Counted from the first letter of the stretch, positions 17,746-25,953 are shown. The stretch is DNA of 64,000 bases from Planctellipticum sp942493135 (GCA_942493135.1 OW818684.1:5146001-5210000); one strand, 5' to 3'. Notes: generated by a model from the sequence alone, not told the origin. Numbers and translations are program-made.

Positions 17746-18057
17746 TGAGCGTCAACGGCGCCGCACGATTCTGCGGGGTTTCAAACGGAAAAGGAACCGG
17801 TTCTTTCTGTGTTTTAAGGATCGATCCGAGTGACTGCCGCGCATTGAACTCCGATCTTTCCGTCGTCCCCTCCGTTCAATGTCGGAAAGTCGCTATGACG
17901 CGCTGCCCTGACACGAACGCCCCCGCCGCTCTCGCAGCCGAATTTCGAGGCGTCTCTGGTATCGGCCGCGGTCGCGAAATCCGATCCGTCAGGTAGGTCG
18001 GCAGCAGCAAAAAGCCTGGCGGTCGACAAACGAAACTCTGGATCCGTTGCGGACCAG

Positions 18058-18720
18058 TCAGCGCGACCATCGCGATGACAACAGGTACTGCTTGCCGAAA
18101 TCCAGATGCTGATCGATCAGACGAGTAGCCTCGGCGCTCTGACCGTCGCGTACCGCTGCAAAGATTCCATCGTGCTCCCGCACGGCGTCGATCAACCGGC
18201 CGGGCGCCTTGGACATGACCTGGAAGATCGCGCGGTGCATCTTCGACCGGTGCTGCACCAGGCATTCGATAATCGCCCGGTTGCCGAACGCTTCGCAAAG
18301 CAACAGATGAAATTCCGTATCCAGTTCGACCAGCCGTCCGACCAGCTCCCGCGATGCCGCCGCCGACTGCTGACGAAGATTGCGTTCGATGGCCTGCAGC
18401 TGCTTCTCGCTCAGCTTCCCCGCGATCGCCTGGACCACATAGGTCTCCAGAGCCTTCCGCAACTCGAACTGATCGGCCACCTCCGCGATCGACAGCTCGC
18501 GAACGACAATCCCCTGCTGCGGCGAAACCGCGACAAATCCCTCCTGTTCGAGCCGTTCGAGCGCCGCCTTGATCGGCGTCTTGCTCATTCCCAGCAAAGC
18601 CGCCAGTTGTCGCTCCGACAGAAACGCCCCGGCCGCAAACTCGCCGCTCTGAATGTGCCGCTTGATCTCAGCATACGCCCGGTCTTTCAGCAGGCCCTTG
18701 TCGGGTGTTGCGACATTCAC
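18058..18720 (-). CDS. GntR-family regulator, FCD (FadR) subfamily
   Basis: 220 residues. Residues ~8-75 form the GntR winged helix (AYAEIKRHIQSGEFAAGAFL, then SERQLAALLGMSKTPIKAAL). Residues ~85-210 are the all-helical FCD ligand domain, with a candidate metal/ligand set of Asp in ELDTEFHLLL, His in that segment, and His in REHDGIF and LIDQHLDF. FCD regulators usually respond to organic or sugar acids. It lies ~360 bp upstream of the PSD1-DUF1501-NHL operon on the same strand, and both carry the same palindrome, so it probably controls that operon and itself. The ligand is unknown. Confidence 0.9.
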   Translation of the reverse strand: MNVATPDKGLLKDRAYAEIKRHIQSGEFAAGAFLSERQLAALLGMSKTPIKAALERLEQEGFVAVSPQQGIVVRELSIAEVADQFELRKALETYVVQAIAGKLSEKQLQAIERNLRQQSAAASRELVGRLVELDTEFHLLLCEAFGNRAIIECLVQHRSKMHRAIFQVMSKAPGRLIDAVREHDGIFAAVRDGQSAEATRLIDQHLDFGKQYLLSSRWSR

Positions 18721-18790
18721 GAGAAGCTCTCGCAGAGGATTCGTGGACTGACAGCCCGCCGCGCCTCACGACGGCGCCGGACCAAGATAC

Positions 18791-18802
18791 CTGAGATCTC
18801 AG
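18791..18802. promoter_or_regulatory. Candidate GntR autoregulatory operator
   Basis: The palindrome CTGAGATCTCAG, followed by TGAG, lies 70 bp upstream of the GntR start and is identical to the site at 17734-17745. Its position fits autoregulation. No other copy was noticed in the window. Confidence 0.6.
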
Positions 18803-19042
18803 TGAGATTCAATGGAGTCTCGCTCGGCGAAGATCCCCGTTCAGTGTCCCCCGGCGAAGGATGTGGTCGCAGAATCGGCAGCCTGCTGAACCGGCCCGCC
18901 ACCGGCAAAGTGACGCGGCTCTGACCGCTCAAAGACTCGTCCCGCGGTTCCGCCGGCGATCAGCGCCGCCCTCGAACCCAGCCAAGATCGACAGCACCGC
19001 CAGCGTCGACCTGCCCCAGAGTCGCGAATCGCCGGAAAGTGC

Positions 19043-19068
19043 AAAAACCCCTTGTTTTCAAGGGGTTT
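19043..19068 (-). terminator. Rho-independent terminator of the CAT-anticodon tRNA
   Basis: AAACCCCTTG and CAAGGGGTTT make a perfect 10-bp stem with a TTTT loop. On the minus strand it begins 12 bp after the tRNA 3' end and runs into a short T tract. Confidence 0.75.
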
Positions 19069-19080
19069 CGCAGCGAGAGG

Positions 19081-19154
19081 TAGGCCCGGCCAGACTCGAA
19101 CTGGCAACCAAAGGATTATGAGTCCTCTGCTCTAACCGATTGAGCTACGGGCCC
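19081..19154 (-). tRNA. tRNA with CAT anticodon (elongator Met or Ile2)
   Basis: 74 nt: acceptor GGGCCCG, D-arm AGCTCAATCGGTTAGAGC, anticodon loop CTCATAA (CAT), T-arm with GTTCGAGTC, discriminator A. Elongator tRNA-Met and lysidine-modified tRNA-Ile2 share this anticodon and loop, and I cannot separate them by eye. It is followed by a terminator and sits directly upstream (5' side) of a tyrosine integrase gene. Confidence 0.9.
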
Positions 19155-19243
19155 GAAGGTCTGTTTTCAAAGGTTTCTTGCGTACTTCAGGGGAGCCGTC
19201 AAAATGGAACTACGCCCGAAACTACGCCCGAGGTTCAAAAACG

Positions 19244-20513
19244 ATGGTGAACAAGCCGCAATCTACGCCCGATTCTACTCGGAAGCCCCGACGGTCAGGA
19301 AGCGACTTCCCCCTGTATCTGCATCCGACCGGGCAGTGGTCGAAGAAGATCCGCGGGAAGACCCATTACTTCGGGGCAAACAAGGAACGTGCTCTGAATC
19401 GCTGGCTGGAGGAACGCGACGAGTTACTGGCCGGTCTGATTCCAAGATCCCGATCGCAGAGCAGTTCCCCGACGCTGGCGGATGCCTGCAACTCGCTGCT
19501 GACCGAGCGGGAAGCTCGGACGAAGTCCGGGGAGTTGACAGCCCTGTCGTTTGCCCGCTACTTGAAGGCCGCCCAACTGTTGACCGCCCACTTCGGGCGA
19601 GACCGACTCTTATCAGACCTGCGTTTTGACGACTTAGTCGGATTCCGCGGCAAACTTGCAGAAGGGAAGGGGCTGGTTCATCTGGCCAATCTGCTGCGGG
19701 CATGCCGATCAATCTTTCGGCATGCCAACGAGACCGGCTTGGCGACTCCCGAGGTCCGGTACGCCAAGGCGCTCGCGCTGCCCGACGAAGGTCGGCTGCG
19801 CGCGGCCCGACACGCCAAGGGGGACCAGTCCTTTGCGGCTGACGACGCCTGGCGGCTGGTCGAAGCAGCCGGCCCGCAACTCCGCGCCATGATTCTGTTG
19901 GGGCTCAACTGCGGGTTCGGGAATACCGACTGCAGTCGGCTCTCATTCCAAAATCTCGACCTGGATGGTGGCTGGCACTCGTTTCCTCATCCCAAGACGG
20001 CGAACCCGCGGCGGTGCTGGCTCTGGCCGGAAACGCGCGAAGCCGTGCGTGAAGCCATCGCCAACCGGTCGGCACCCAAGTCGGACGAGCATGAGTCCCG
20101 AGTCTTCATTACGAAACGGGGGGGGCGTGTTCGTCGACGAACGGGTAAAGGACGATGGCAAGGTGGTCACCAAGGACGGCATTTCCCAGGAGTTCCGGAA
20201 ACTGCTGGTCCGGCTGGAGATCCACCAAACGGGAGTTGGATTCTACAGCCTGCGACGAACCTTCGAGACAGTGGCCGGGGCAACTGTCGATCAAGTGGCT
20301 GTCGACTACATCATGGGACACGTGGCCCCGGCCGAGGACATGAGCGCGCGGTATCGCCAGTCAATCGGCGACGACCGGCTGCAGATCGTGGCCGAACACG
20401 TTCGGAAATGGTATTTGTCGGGAAAGCCGAGTCGTCGCCGTTCGAAATCAGTCGCTGTGAAGGCAGCTTCGGACAATGGCTCCAAAAGAGCGCGCGGAAA
20501 GCAGAGCAAATGA
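19244..20513 (+). CDS. Tyrosine recombinase (integrase), frameshifted in a G8 run
   Basis: A ~420-residue phage-type integrase split by one extra base. The N-terminal half (from ATG 19244, CGAGG upstream) carries a basic arm and SAM-like core-binding domain (ADACNSLLTEREARTKSGEL, then LTAHFGRDRLLSDLRFDDLV). The catalytic half contains LLGLNCGFGNTDCSRL, where other integrases have the box I Arg, then FYSLRRTFETVAG (box II Arg) and YIMGHVAPAEDMSARYRQS with the candidate nucleophile Tyr. The frames meet at a G8 run (20118-20125); removing one G gives KRGGVFVDERVKDDG and a continuous protein. It lies next to the 5' side of a tRNA and heads a small island. It may be a sequencing error, a broken gene or a phase-variable tract. 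Confidence 0.75.
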
Positions 20514-20700
20514 GCTACGTGAGGGAATCGAAATCGCTGCTGCTGGGGCGACACAATCCCGCGCGATATTCCTCGCAGCTTTTGATCGTCGAGTTAGTCG
20601 CCTGAGAAACGGAATCGCAATGCCGCAGGAGAATGTCTCGGACCGAATTCCACAGACTCGTGAGGAGTTGGAACGGCTGGAACAGAGCGTCGCAGCCTGA
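20476..20700 (+). CDS. Small hypothetical protein overlapping the integrase end
   Basis: 74 residues starting inside the last codons of the integrase. The sequence is charged and helical (APKERAESRANELREGIEIA, then EELERLEQSVAA) with no known motif. The start at 20476 is uncertain. Its position directly after an integrase suggests an accessory island protein, but no role can be assigned. Confidence 0.35.
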   Translation: MAPKERAESRANELREGIEIAAAGATQSRAIFLAAFDRRVSRLRNGIAMPQENVSDRIPQTREELERLEQSVAA

Positions 20701-20823
20701 CTCCCGAGAATTCCCCTGAAATGAACTGAGTGTAGCCGAGACGAACTAACTTCTGGCGAAACGCGCGCCCTGTTCCTGCTCACTGCCGCCGGGCTCGTTG
20801 AACGGCGATTCCGGCTCACGGCA

Positions 20824-21588
20824 ATGATGTCCGGACAGCCGGTCAGCTTTGAGTTCCGCGCATGGATGACCGGCGAGGCAGGTGGGCAGGAGGCGTTGAC
20901 GACGATTCTCCTGCGCCTTTGGAGCGAATGGTCGGAAGCTTATCGCGAGCATCGCGATAGGAATCCCGATGGCTGCCCCATCCAGATTGAGCAAATCGGC
21001 CCCGAGGACTGGCGGATTACAGAGTACGGGGAAGAGGCTCGGAGAGATGTCCTGCGGGACAAGGACGGCCGACGGCATGTGGCCGATTTTGTCGCCAAGG
21101 CGAATCAGTTCAGAGATCGCCCCCCAGTACGCGGATCGGGAGGGAGCGAGTTCGTTAGCTCGCCGAAGCCAAAAACGCCTCCAGTGGATGCGAACATCGT
21201 AAATTGGCAAGAACGTCTCGCCACCTTTGTTTCGGAAATTGTCGCGAAGATTCACGACGCGATGAACCGAAGCCCTGTCTCGGATCTGGTTTCCAAAAAC
21301 GCTGACTCGCAGCTCTGGAGGGAACTTGTCGAATTCTCCAGGACCCTCAAAGGAATGCAGCGGGTCGTCCTCGACGAGTTGCTCAAGCACGACGGCGAGA
21401 TCTCACGAGAAACGATCGACGCCAATCCGGATCTGCGGCTGTGGTCTCAGGATTTGAACCAGGACGAGTCGTTTAAAAGCGTCCGGACCAAATTGAACAG
21501 AAAGCTTCTCGCCGCGGGAATCGCGGCGCGAATTGCAGTCGCCGACGGAACCAACGTACGCCTGCTTGTGACAGGACATCGCACCTGA
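20824..21588 (+). CDS. Hypothetical island protein with C-terminal winged-helix-like region
   Basis: 254 residues. It has no signal peptide or membrane segment. The N-terminal ~95 residues are acidic and aromatic (RLWSEWSEAYREHRDRNPDG); a Pro/Ser linker (~105-125) follows; the C-terminal half is helical (LVEFSRTLKGMQRVVLDELL, then SVRTKLNRKLLAAGIAARIA) and reads like a winged helix. The plus strand is favoured over the 214-codon antisense frame because its composition is protein-like. It is the largest cargo gene of the integrase island. I do not recognise the family. Confidence 0.55.
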   Translation: MMSGQPVSFEFRAWMTGEAGGQEALTTILLRLWSEWSEAYREHRDRNPDGCPIQIEQIGPEDWRITEYGEEARRDVLRDKDGRRHVADFVAKANQFRDRPPVRGSGGSEFVSSPKPKTPPVDANIVNWQERLATFVSEIVAKIHDAMNRSPVSDLVSKNADSQLWRELVEFSRTLKGMQRVVLDELLKHDGEISRETIDANPDLRLWSQDLNQDESFKSVRTKLNRKLLAAGIAARIAVADGTNVRLLVTGHRT

Positions 21589-21667
21589 TTTGCCCCTATT
21601 TTGGCCCTGACAGGGCTCGGGCATTGGAAGGCATACTCCCGCTCACATTCGTGAATGGGAGATTCGC

Positions 21668-21853
21668 ATGTCCGAGCCGAAATTCGACCCGCTGTCTGTG
21701 ATTCCGCCGCTCGAAGTCATCGCCGAGCAACTCCGCGAAGCTGACGAACGGGCGGCCCGGCTTCGCCTGCTCTACAAGACAGCGCTCAAGATCGAACGAA
21801 GCGGGAGGAAACCCGTTCATCGCTCAGGGTCCGCGCCGAAATCGGCGGAATAG
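21668..21853 (+). CDS. Small hypothetical helical protein
   Basis: 61 residues: FDPLSVIPPLEVIAEQLREA followed by ERAARLRLLYKTALKIERSG and a basic tail. Predicted helical hairpin, cytoplasmic. It lies 13 bp before the HTH gene and is probably co-transcribed with it. Similar short genes often precede the excisionase in planctomycete integrase islands, by recollection only. Confidence 0.5.
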   Translation: MSEPKFDPLSVIPPLEVIAEQLREADERAARLRLLYKTALKIERSGRKPVHRSGSAPKSAE

Positions 21854-21866
21854 GACCCGGCAGACC

Positions 21867-22055
21867 ATGCAAAAGCGTCTGACGATCGCTGAAGTGGCAA
21901 AGCTGTGGGGAGTGTCCGTCGGGCACGTACACTCCCTGGTCAGCTATGGCCACCTTCGCGCCGTCAACATCAGCCTGAATCCTGCCGGTCGTCCGACCTG
22001 GCGGATCGATGACGTGGCTCTGCGAGAGTTCGAAGAATCTCGCCGGAACGGGTAA
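21867..22055 (+). CDS. Helix-turn-helix excisionase-like protein
   Basis: 62 residues matching the helix_turn_helix_17/AlpA/excisionase type: RLTIAEVAKLWGVSVGHVHS is the HTH, followed by YGHLRAVNISLNPAGRPTWR (wing) and the terminal IDDVALREFEESR. Such proteins bend att DNA during excision or regulate the integrase. It closes the small island begun by the integrase at 19244. Confidence 0.75.
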   Translation: MQKRLTIAEVAKLWGVSVGHVHSLVSYGHLRAVNISLNPAGRPTWRIDDVALREFEESRRNG

Positions 22056-22493
22056 GCAACTTCGGCGTCATTCCGTCGAAACTCAACTGCTCCACCCGGT
22101 CGCTGATACTCCCGATGTCCGGAGAAACTGGCAGATTGCAAGTTGAATTCCCGGAACGCACGCTTGCGACAGGCTGTTTGAGCTGGATTTATCGGCGCTG
22201 TCGCCAACACCGGAAGGGTTTCGCGATCCCGAAGGGCGATTTACGTCGTAAGAGGACTTCGGCAGTTTCCTCGATCAGGCAGTACGCGAGGTCAGCCGAA
22301 GACTGAAGGCCCAGTGCGAAGAGCCGACGCCTCAACAGACCGTTTCCCGCATTCGTCGGCCTCCAGATCGATGGGTCGCCAGATTCATCGCGGGTGATTG
22401 CGGCGGCGATCGGCGGAGAATTTGTCGGACTGGTGGTGAGCTGTGGTATGGTGAACCGGTCTCAACGATTCTTCCACCACTCAGCGAGAGTCT
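22056..22493. other. Intergenic stretch, probable right edge of the integrase island
   Basis: 438 bp between the HTH gene and the transglutaminase gene. Only short competing frames are present and none has a recognisable motif. I searched by eye for a repeat of the CAT-tRNA sequence that would mark an attachment site and saw none. The promoter of the transglutaminase gene must lie near 22400-22490, but I cannot identify it. Confidence 0.4.
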
Positions 22494-23312
22494 ATGCTCA
22501 TCCGCGTCGGCTGCGAACTCGAGTTCACGTTCCCGGAGCCCACGGCCCTGATCCTGATGCTCAGCCTGCATCCTTTGCGTGCGCCGACGATTCGGCAGTA
22601 CGAACAGTTGCAGGTCGATCCGCTGGTTCCGCTCACTCAGTACTTCGACCAGAATGGCAATCGCTGTCATCGCGCCATCGTCCCCTCGGGACGGGTCACG
22701 TTCCGCAATTCTGCGGTCGTCGAGGATTGCGGGCTGCCGGATCTGCAGGTCCCCAATGCCCCCCAGATCAACGTTCAGGATCTGCCGCAGGAAGTTCTGC
22801 TGTTTCTCCTGGGGAGCCGTTACTGCGAAGTCGACAGCGAATTGAATCAGTTCGCGTGGTCTCAGTTTTCGCAGGTCCAGGCGGGATGGCCGCGAGTCCA
22901 GGCGGTTTGCGACTTCGTCCATCGACACATTCGCTTCGACTACCAGCAGGCACGCTCGTATCGGACGGCCCTGGGGGCATTTCACGAGCGGACCGGCGTC
23001 TGCCGGGACTTTATGCACCTGGCGATCACGCTGTGCCGCTGCTTGAACATGCCGGCCCGCTACTGCACCGGCTATCTGGGAGACATTGGAGTGCCGCCGG
23101 CGGGAAGTCCGATGGATTTCAGCGCGTGGTTCGAAGTCTTTCTGGGCGGGCAGTGGTACACGTTCGATGCCCGCAACAACATCCCCCGCATCGGTCGCGT
23201 CCTGATGGCCCGCGGCCGCGATGCCGCGGATGTGGCGATGACCACCACCTTCGGCGTCAATCAACTGCAGTCGTTCAAGGTCTGGGCCGACGAAGTTGCT
23301 GCCGCGAGGTAG
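22494..23312 (+). CDS. Transglutaminase-like cysteine-peptidase-fold protein
   Basis: 272 residues with an N-terminal beta-rich domain (~1-110) followed by a transglutaminase-like core. The nucleophile Cys lies in ERTGVCRDFMHLAITLCRCL. The usual HAWxE box reads DFSAWFEVFL, with Ser where His is expected, and the Asp follows in YTFDARNN. The C-terminal RGRDAADVAMTTTFG is typical of this bacterial subfamily. It may be a protease or amidase; the Ser substitution could mean loss of activity or a different general base. Cytoplasmic, no signal. No ribosome-binding site of note. Confidence 0.85.
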   Translation: MLIRVGCELEFTFPEPTALILMLSLHPLRAPTIRQYEQLQVDPLVPLTQYFDQNGNRCHRAIVPSGRVTFRNSAVVEDCGLPDLQVPNAPQINVQDLPQEVLLFLLGSRYCEVDSELNQFAWSQFSQVQAGWPRVQAVCDFVHRHIRFDYQQARSYRTALGAFHERTGVCRDFMHLAITLCRCLNMPARYCTGYLGDIGVPPAGSPMDFSAWFEVFLGGQWYTFDARNNIPRIGRVLMARGRDAADVAMTTTFGVNQLQSFKVWADEVAAAR

Positions 23313-23369
23313 CTGGACTGCGACGGCCTGCAATTCGCGCGGCTCACGCTTCAGCCAGAGAATGCGGTG

Positions 23370-23840
23370 ATGGAGGTCTGGTACTTTGCCTACGGGAGCA
23401 ATCTGCTCGCCGACCAGATGATCGAGCGGACCGGCGCCATCGGCCACGCCGAGCATCCGCCCCGGATCGCACGACTGGCCGGTTATCGGCTGGTCTTTCA
23501 AGCGCTGGAGGAACGCGGCCCCGCGTTCGCCAACATCCGCTGTTCGGACGACGAAGTGCACGGCGTGGTCTATCGCTGCAATCCGGCGCATCTCAACACG
23601 CTGGATGTGTACGAGAGCGGCTATGAGCGTCTGGTCATCTCGGTCAGTGACCCGCAGGGCGAGGTTCTGGAGGCGGTCGCCTACATTGTCAGCCCGGCAC
23701 AGCCGGCCCGCTTCGGTCGGCCCAGCGACGAATACCTGGACCGCATTGTCACCGGGGCAAGGCAGCACGGTCTCTCCGAACCCTACATCGGCAGCGTCGT
23801 CGCCCTCGCGCGGGCCGAGAGTCTTGTGCGACCGCTCTGA
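23370..23840 (+). CDS. Gamma-glutamylcyclotransferase-like protein
   Basis: 156 residues from ATG 23370 (GTG directly upstream). The N-terminus VWYFAYGSNLLADQMIERTG is the GGCT/AIG2-fold glycine-rich loop. A Glu in LDVYESGYERL is positioned as the general base that cyclises gamma-glutamyl substrates to 5-oxoproline. C-terminal residues form the typical helix (YLDRIVTGARQHGLSEPYI). It probably acts on gamma-glutamyl amines or peptides in the cytoplasm. It follows the transglutaminase gene by 57 bp, a possible functional pair. Confidence 0.85.
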   Translation: MEVWYFAYGSNLLADQMIERTGAIGHAEHPPRIARLAGYRLVFQALEERGPAFANIRCSDDEVHGVVYRCNPAHLNTLDVYESGYERLVISVSDPQGEVLEAVAYIVSPAQPARFGRPSDEYLDRIVTGARQHGLSEPYIGSVVALARAESLVRPL

Positions 23841-23882
23841 GGCAGCCGGTGTTGGTCAATGCAGGTTCTGCAGCCCGGCCGG

Positions 23883-24416
23883 CTATCTCCGCTTGAGTTC
23901 GCGCACATCGGGCGATTCTGCGAAGACGAAGAGGAGAATCTCTTCGCCGGTAATCGTGCTGATGTCGTGATGCAGGCTGATCGGTTCGAGTCCGGTGATC
24001 TCTTTGATCATCGCTTCCATGCCGGGGCGGGCCGTTTCGATCAGTTGCGTGCGGACTTCCTTCAGCAGGTCGCGCCCCTTTTCGGGTTTGAGCGTGCGGA
24101 CCAGTTGCTGTTCGGCGGCGGTCAGCACTCCCTGCAGACGGACCAACAGCATGTCGCCGATCAGGTGCGTGTGAATGTCCTTCGGGCCGCGGCCCATATA
24201 TTCCTGCTCGAAGCGGGCGATCGCACTGCAGACCGCCGCCTCAATCTCGCCAGTCGTTTTCAAAACTTGGGCTTCCCGCGAAAAATCCGCCAAGGCGCGA
24301 CCGGAAACCGTGCCGGCCGATGCGACGAGGCACAGCCAGAACTCGGTTGAAGTCGAGCAGGCAGCCCCGCCGGCCACCACGTCATGAGCGCCACGATAGC
24401 ATGCCGCCGGAAGCAA
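23883..24416 (-). CDS. DUF2294 domain protein
   Basis: The last ~125 residues are a DUF2294 domain: EIEAAVCSAIARFEQEYMGR, then GPKDIHTHLIGDMLLVRLQG, LTAAEQQLVRT, and ISLHHDISTITGEEILLFVF. The frame extends upstream to ATG 24416, but the first ~50 residues look unlike the family, so the true start is probably an alternative codon near 24270. DUF2294 proteins are small cytoplasmic proteins found near Na+ or stress functions; role unknown. A second, more divergent DUF2294 gene lies 540 bp away in the opposite direction. Confidence 0.75.
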   Translation of the reverse strand: MLPAACYRGAHDVVAGGAACSTSTEFWLCLVASAGTVSGRALADFSREAQVLKTTGEIEAAVCSAIARFEQEYMGRGPKDIHTHLIGDMLLVRLQGVLTAAEQQLVRTLKPEKGRDLLKEVRTQLIETARPGMEAMIKEITGLEPISLHHDISTITGEEILLFVFAESPDVRELKRR

Positions 24417-24484
24417 ATCTGAGAAGATTTCTGAAATCGCTCGATTACCCCGTGCGATTTCTCAGTGGTCATGTTAGCATGTAG

Positions 24485-24641
24485 TCGTCGGCGAGGAGCT
24501 TGCTTGATCGGGCTGCTTCGGCGACACATCGGATGACCAGAGAAAGCGCAGTCCGGCCGGGTTCGGAAGGCGCGTTCAGCAGTAAGCCGACGCGGTGAAG
24601 TCCTTTTTCGAAGGGCCTCGCCACGTCGGCTTTTTTCGTTT
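24485..24641 (+). ncRNA. Candidate orphan small RNA ending in an intrinsic terminator
   Basis: No plausible gene lies on the plus strand between 23841 and 24958, yet a strong plus-strand terminator sits at 24584-24637. A hairpin (GTCGTCGG pairing with TCGGCGAC through two G-U pairs, around 24484-24524) lies upstream, and TGTTAGCAT near 24473 could be an extended -10. It does not match the SRP, tmRNA, RNase P or common riboswitch signatures known to me; the GTTCGGAAGG segment only faintly recalls the SRP tetraloop. Size ~155 nt. The 5' end is a guess. Confidence 0.35.
24584..24637 (+). terminator. Strong intrinsic terminator in DUF2294 intergenic region
   Basis: AAGCCGACG pairs with CGTCGGCTT (9 bp), extended inward by GGTGA with TCGCC and CCTT with AAGG, then TTTTTT follows the stem. 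The T tract makes it plus-strand specific. It has no upstream gene to serve, which is the main reason to suspect a small RNA here. Confidence 0.75.
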
Positions 24642-24958
24642 GTCGCCGGAGTTTCCCGGCCTGGCGAACTTCGTTTGCATCTTCGGAGACGTTTCTTGAT
24701 CGCGTCCGTCAAAGACAATGGTTCGATCTCTCGTGGCATGTTTCCGCCACGGATCGCCGCCGCCCTGCATCAGCGTCTGGGCCGGCGTCGCCGTGTCCGA
24801 CTGTTGACGCGGTTGATTGCGAATATGCCGCCAGATCACTGCGTCAGTCGGCCGTCGACGAGACCCATGACCGGTCCACTCGCCGGTCGGCATCTACTGG
24901 TGACTGACAGTAAAGGTCTCTGAAGCCCGCGTAAGCAAGCATCGGAAGGTTGACTGCG

Positions 24959-25381
24959 ATGGACGAAGAGACGACCCGGACGTTGGCTCAGCAGGTGGCT
25001 GCCGCCGTCGCACAGTTTCAGACAGAACGGACCGGCCATGCTCCGAAGGCGGTGACGGTCGTCCTGAGCAACGACACGCTGGTGGTGACGCTGCATGCGG
25101 CGCTGTCGCCGGCGGAGATCGTCCTGTCGCAGACTGCCGACGGGGCCGCCAAGATTCAGGAATATCATCGCAAGCTGTTCAACACGTCCGTGTCGACGTT
25201 GCGCGACGAAATTAAACGCATCACCGGAGTCGCCGTTCGCGAGGCGGCTGCGGAAGTTGAAACGACCACAGGCGCTGTCGTGCATGCTTTTACCAGCGGC
25301 GAGATGGTGCAGGTCTTCCAGATGGCCGGGACGATCTCGGCCAAGGACTGGGACGGCTGCGGATTGTCGCCAGAAGCGTGA
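24959..25381 (+). CDS. DUF2294 domain protein (divergent paralogue)
   Basis: 140 residues from ATG 24959, with GGAAGG nine bases upstream. It follows the DUF2294 layout: LAQQVAAAVAQFQTERTGHA, then VLSNDTLVVTLHAALSPAEI, a helical middle and the C-terminal FTSGEMVQVFQMAGTI. It is shorter and more divergent than the neighbour at 23883-24416. Cytoplasmic, no known catalytic residues. Function unknown. Confidence 0.72.
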   Translation: MDEETTRTLAQQVAAAVAQFQTERTGHAPKAVTVVLSNDTLVVTLHAALSPAEIVLSQTADGAAKIQEYHRKLFNTSVSTLRDEIKRITGVAVREAAAEVETTTGAVVHAFTSGEMVQVFQMAGTISAKDWDGCGLSPEA

Positions 25382-25566
25382 AGTCCCGAGGCGACTTGAG
25401 CGACCCACTCAGGGGTCCGCGCAGGGACGCAGAAAATCCTGTTCGTGACGGCGCGAATGCCGATCACCCGACGACTCACACCGAAACATCGGTCGAAATC
25501 GCCGGCCGGCCACGGTCCCGATTGTCGGCGCCCCGGTCTGCGGTCCACATCTCTGAAAGAGAATCC

Positions 25567-25749
25567 ATGAACAAGTTTACGACTCTGCTGATTGTTGTTG
25601 CGGTCGTGCTGGTGGGAGTCGGCTTCTATCGAGGCTGGTTCGTCTTGTCGAGCGGACAACAGGTCGGGAGCAACAAAGTCGACGTCAACCTGACAGTCGA
25701 CACGGACAAAGTCAAAGCGGATGCGGCCCAGGTGACTCCGTCCAAGTAG
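25567..25749 (+). CDS. Small single-helix membrane protein
   Basis: 60 residues from ATG 25567 (GAAAGAGAA upstream). A membrane helix (about 4-24, FTTLLIVVAVVLVGVGFYRG) is followed by a short extracytoplasmic tail rich in Asp, Val and Lys (VDVNLTVDTDKVKADAAQ). It opens the long plus-strand stress cluster and lies 48 bp before the DUF3309 gene. I do not know its function. Confidence 0.65.
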   Translation: MNKFTTLLIVVAVVLVGVGFYRGWFVLSSGQQVGSNKVDVNLTVDTDKVKADAAQVTPSK

Positions 25750-25797
25750 CCGAGCCGGCGAAACGTCCCTTCTTCAACTTCTGTAAGGAGCATTTCC

Positions 25798-25953
25798 ATG
25801 CTGTCCACTATTCTGATCGTGATTCTGATTCTGATGCTGCTGGGAGCAATGCCCACCTGGAATCACAGCCGCAACTGGGGGGCCGCCCCGAGCGGCGGCA
25901 TCGGCCTCATTCTGCTGATTCTGATCATCCTGGTGCTGGTCGGTCGCATCTGA
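25798..25953 (+). CDS. DUF3309 small membrane protein
   Basis: 51 residues with two helices (LSTILIVILILMLLGAMP and GIGLILLILIILVLVGRI) around an aromatic Gly/Ser loop, WNHSRNWGAAPSGG. This is the DUF3309 pattern. TAAGGAG lies ten bases before the ATG. DUF3309 genes occur in stress-linked clusters with CsbD-type and YqjD-type genes, as here. It probably sits in the inner membrane; molecular role unknown. Confidence 0.85.
   Translation: MLSTILIVILILMLLGAMPTWNHSRNWGAAPSGGIGLILLILIILVLVGRI

Noticed and set aside
20746..21390. 214-codon minus-strand open frame in the integrase island
   Set aside because: The plus-strand 254-residue protein over the same bases has clearly better composition and fits the island's strand.
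24485..24641. SRP (4.5S) RNA
   Set aside because: A GTTCGGAAGG stretch recalls the SRP tetraloop region, but the conserved AGGTCCGGAAGGAAGCAGC block is absent and the pairing does not form the SRP hairpin.
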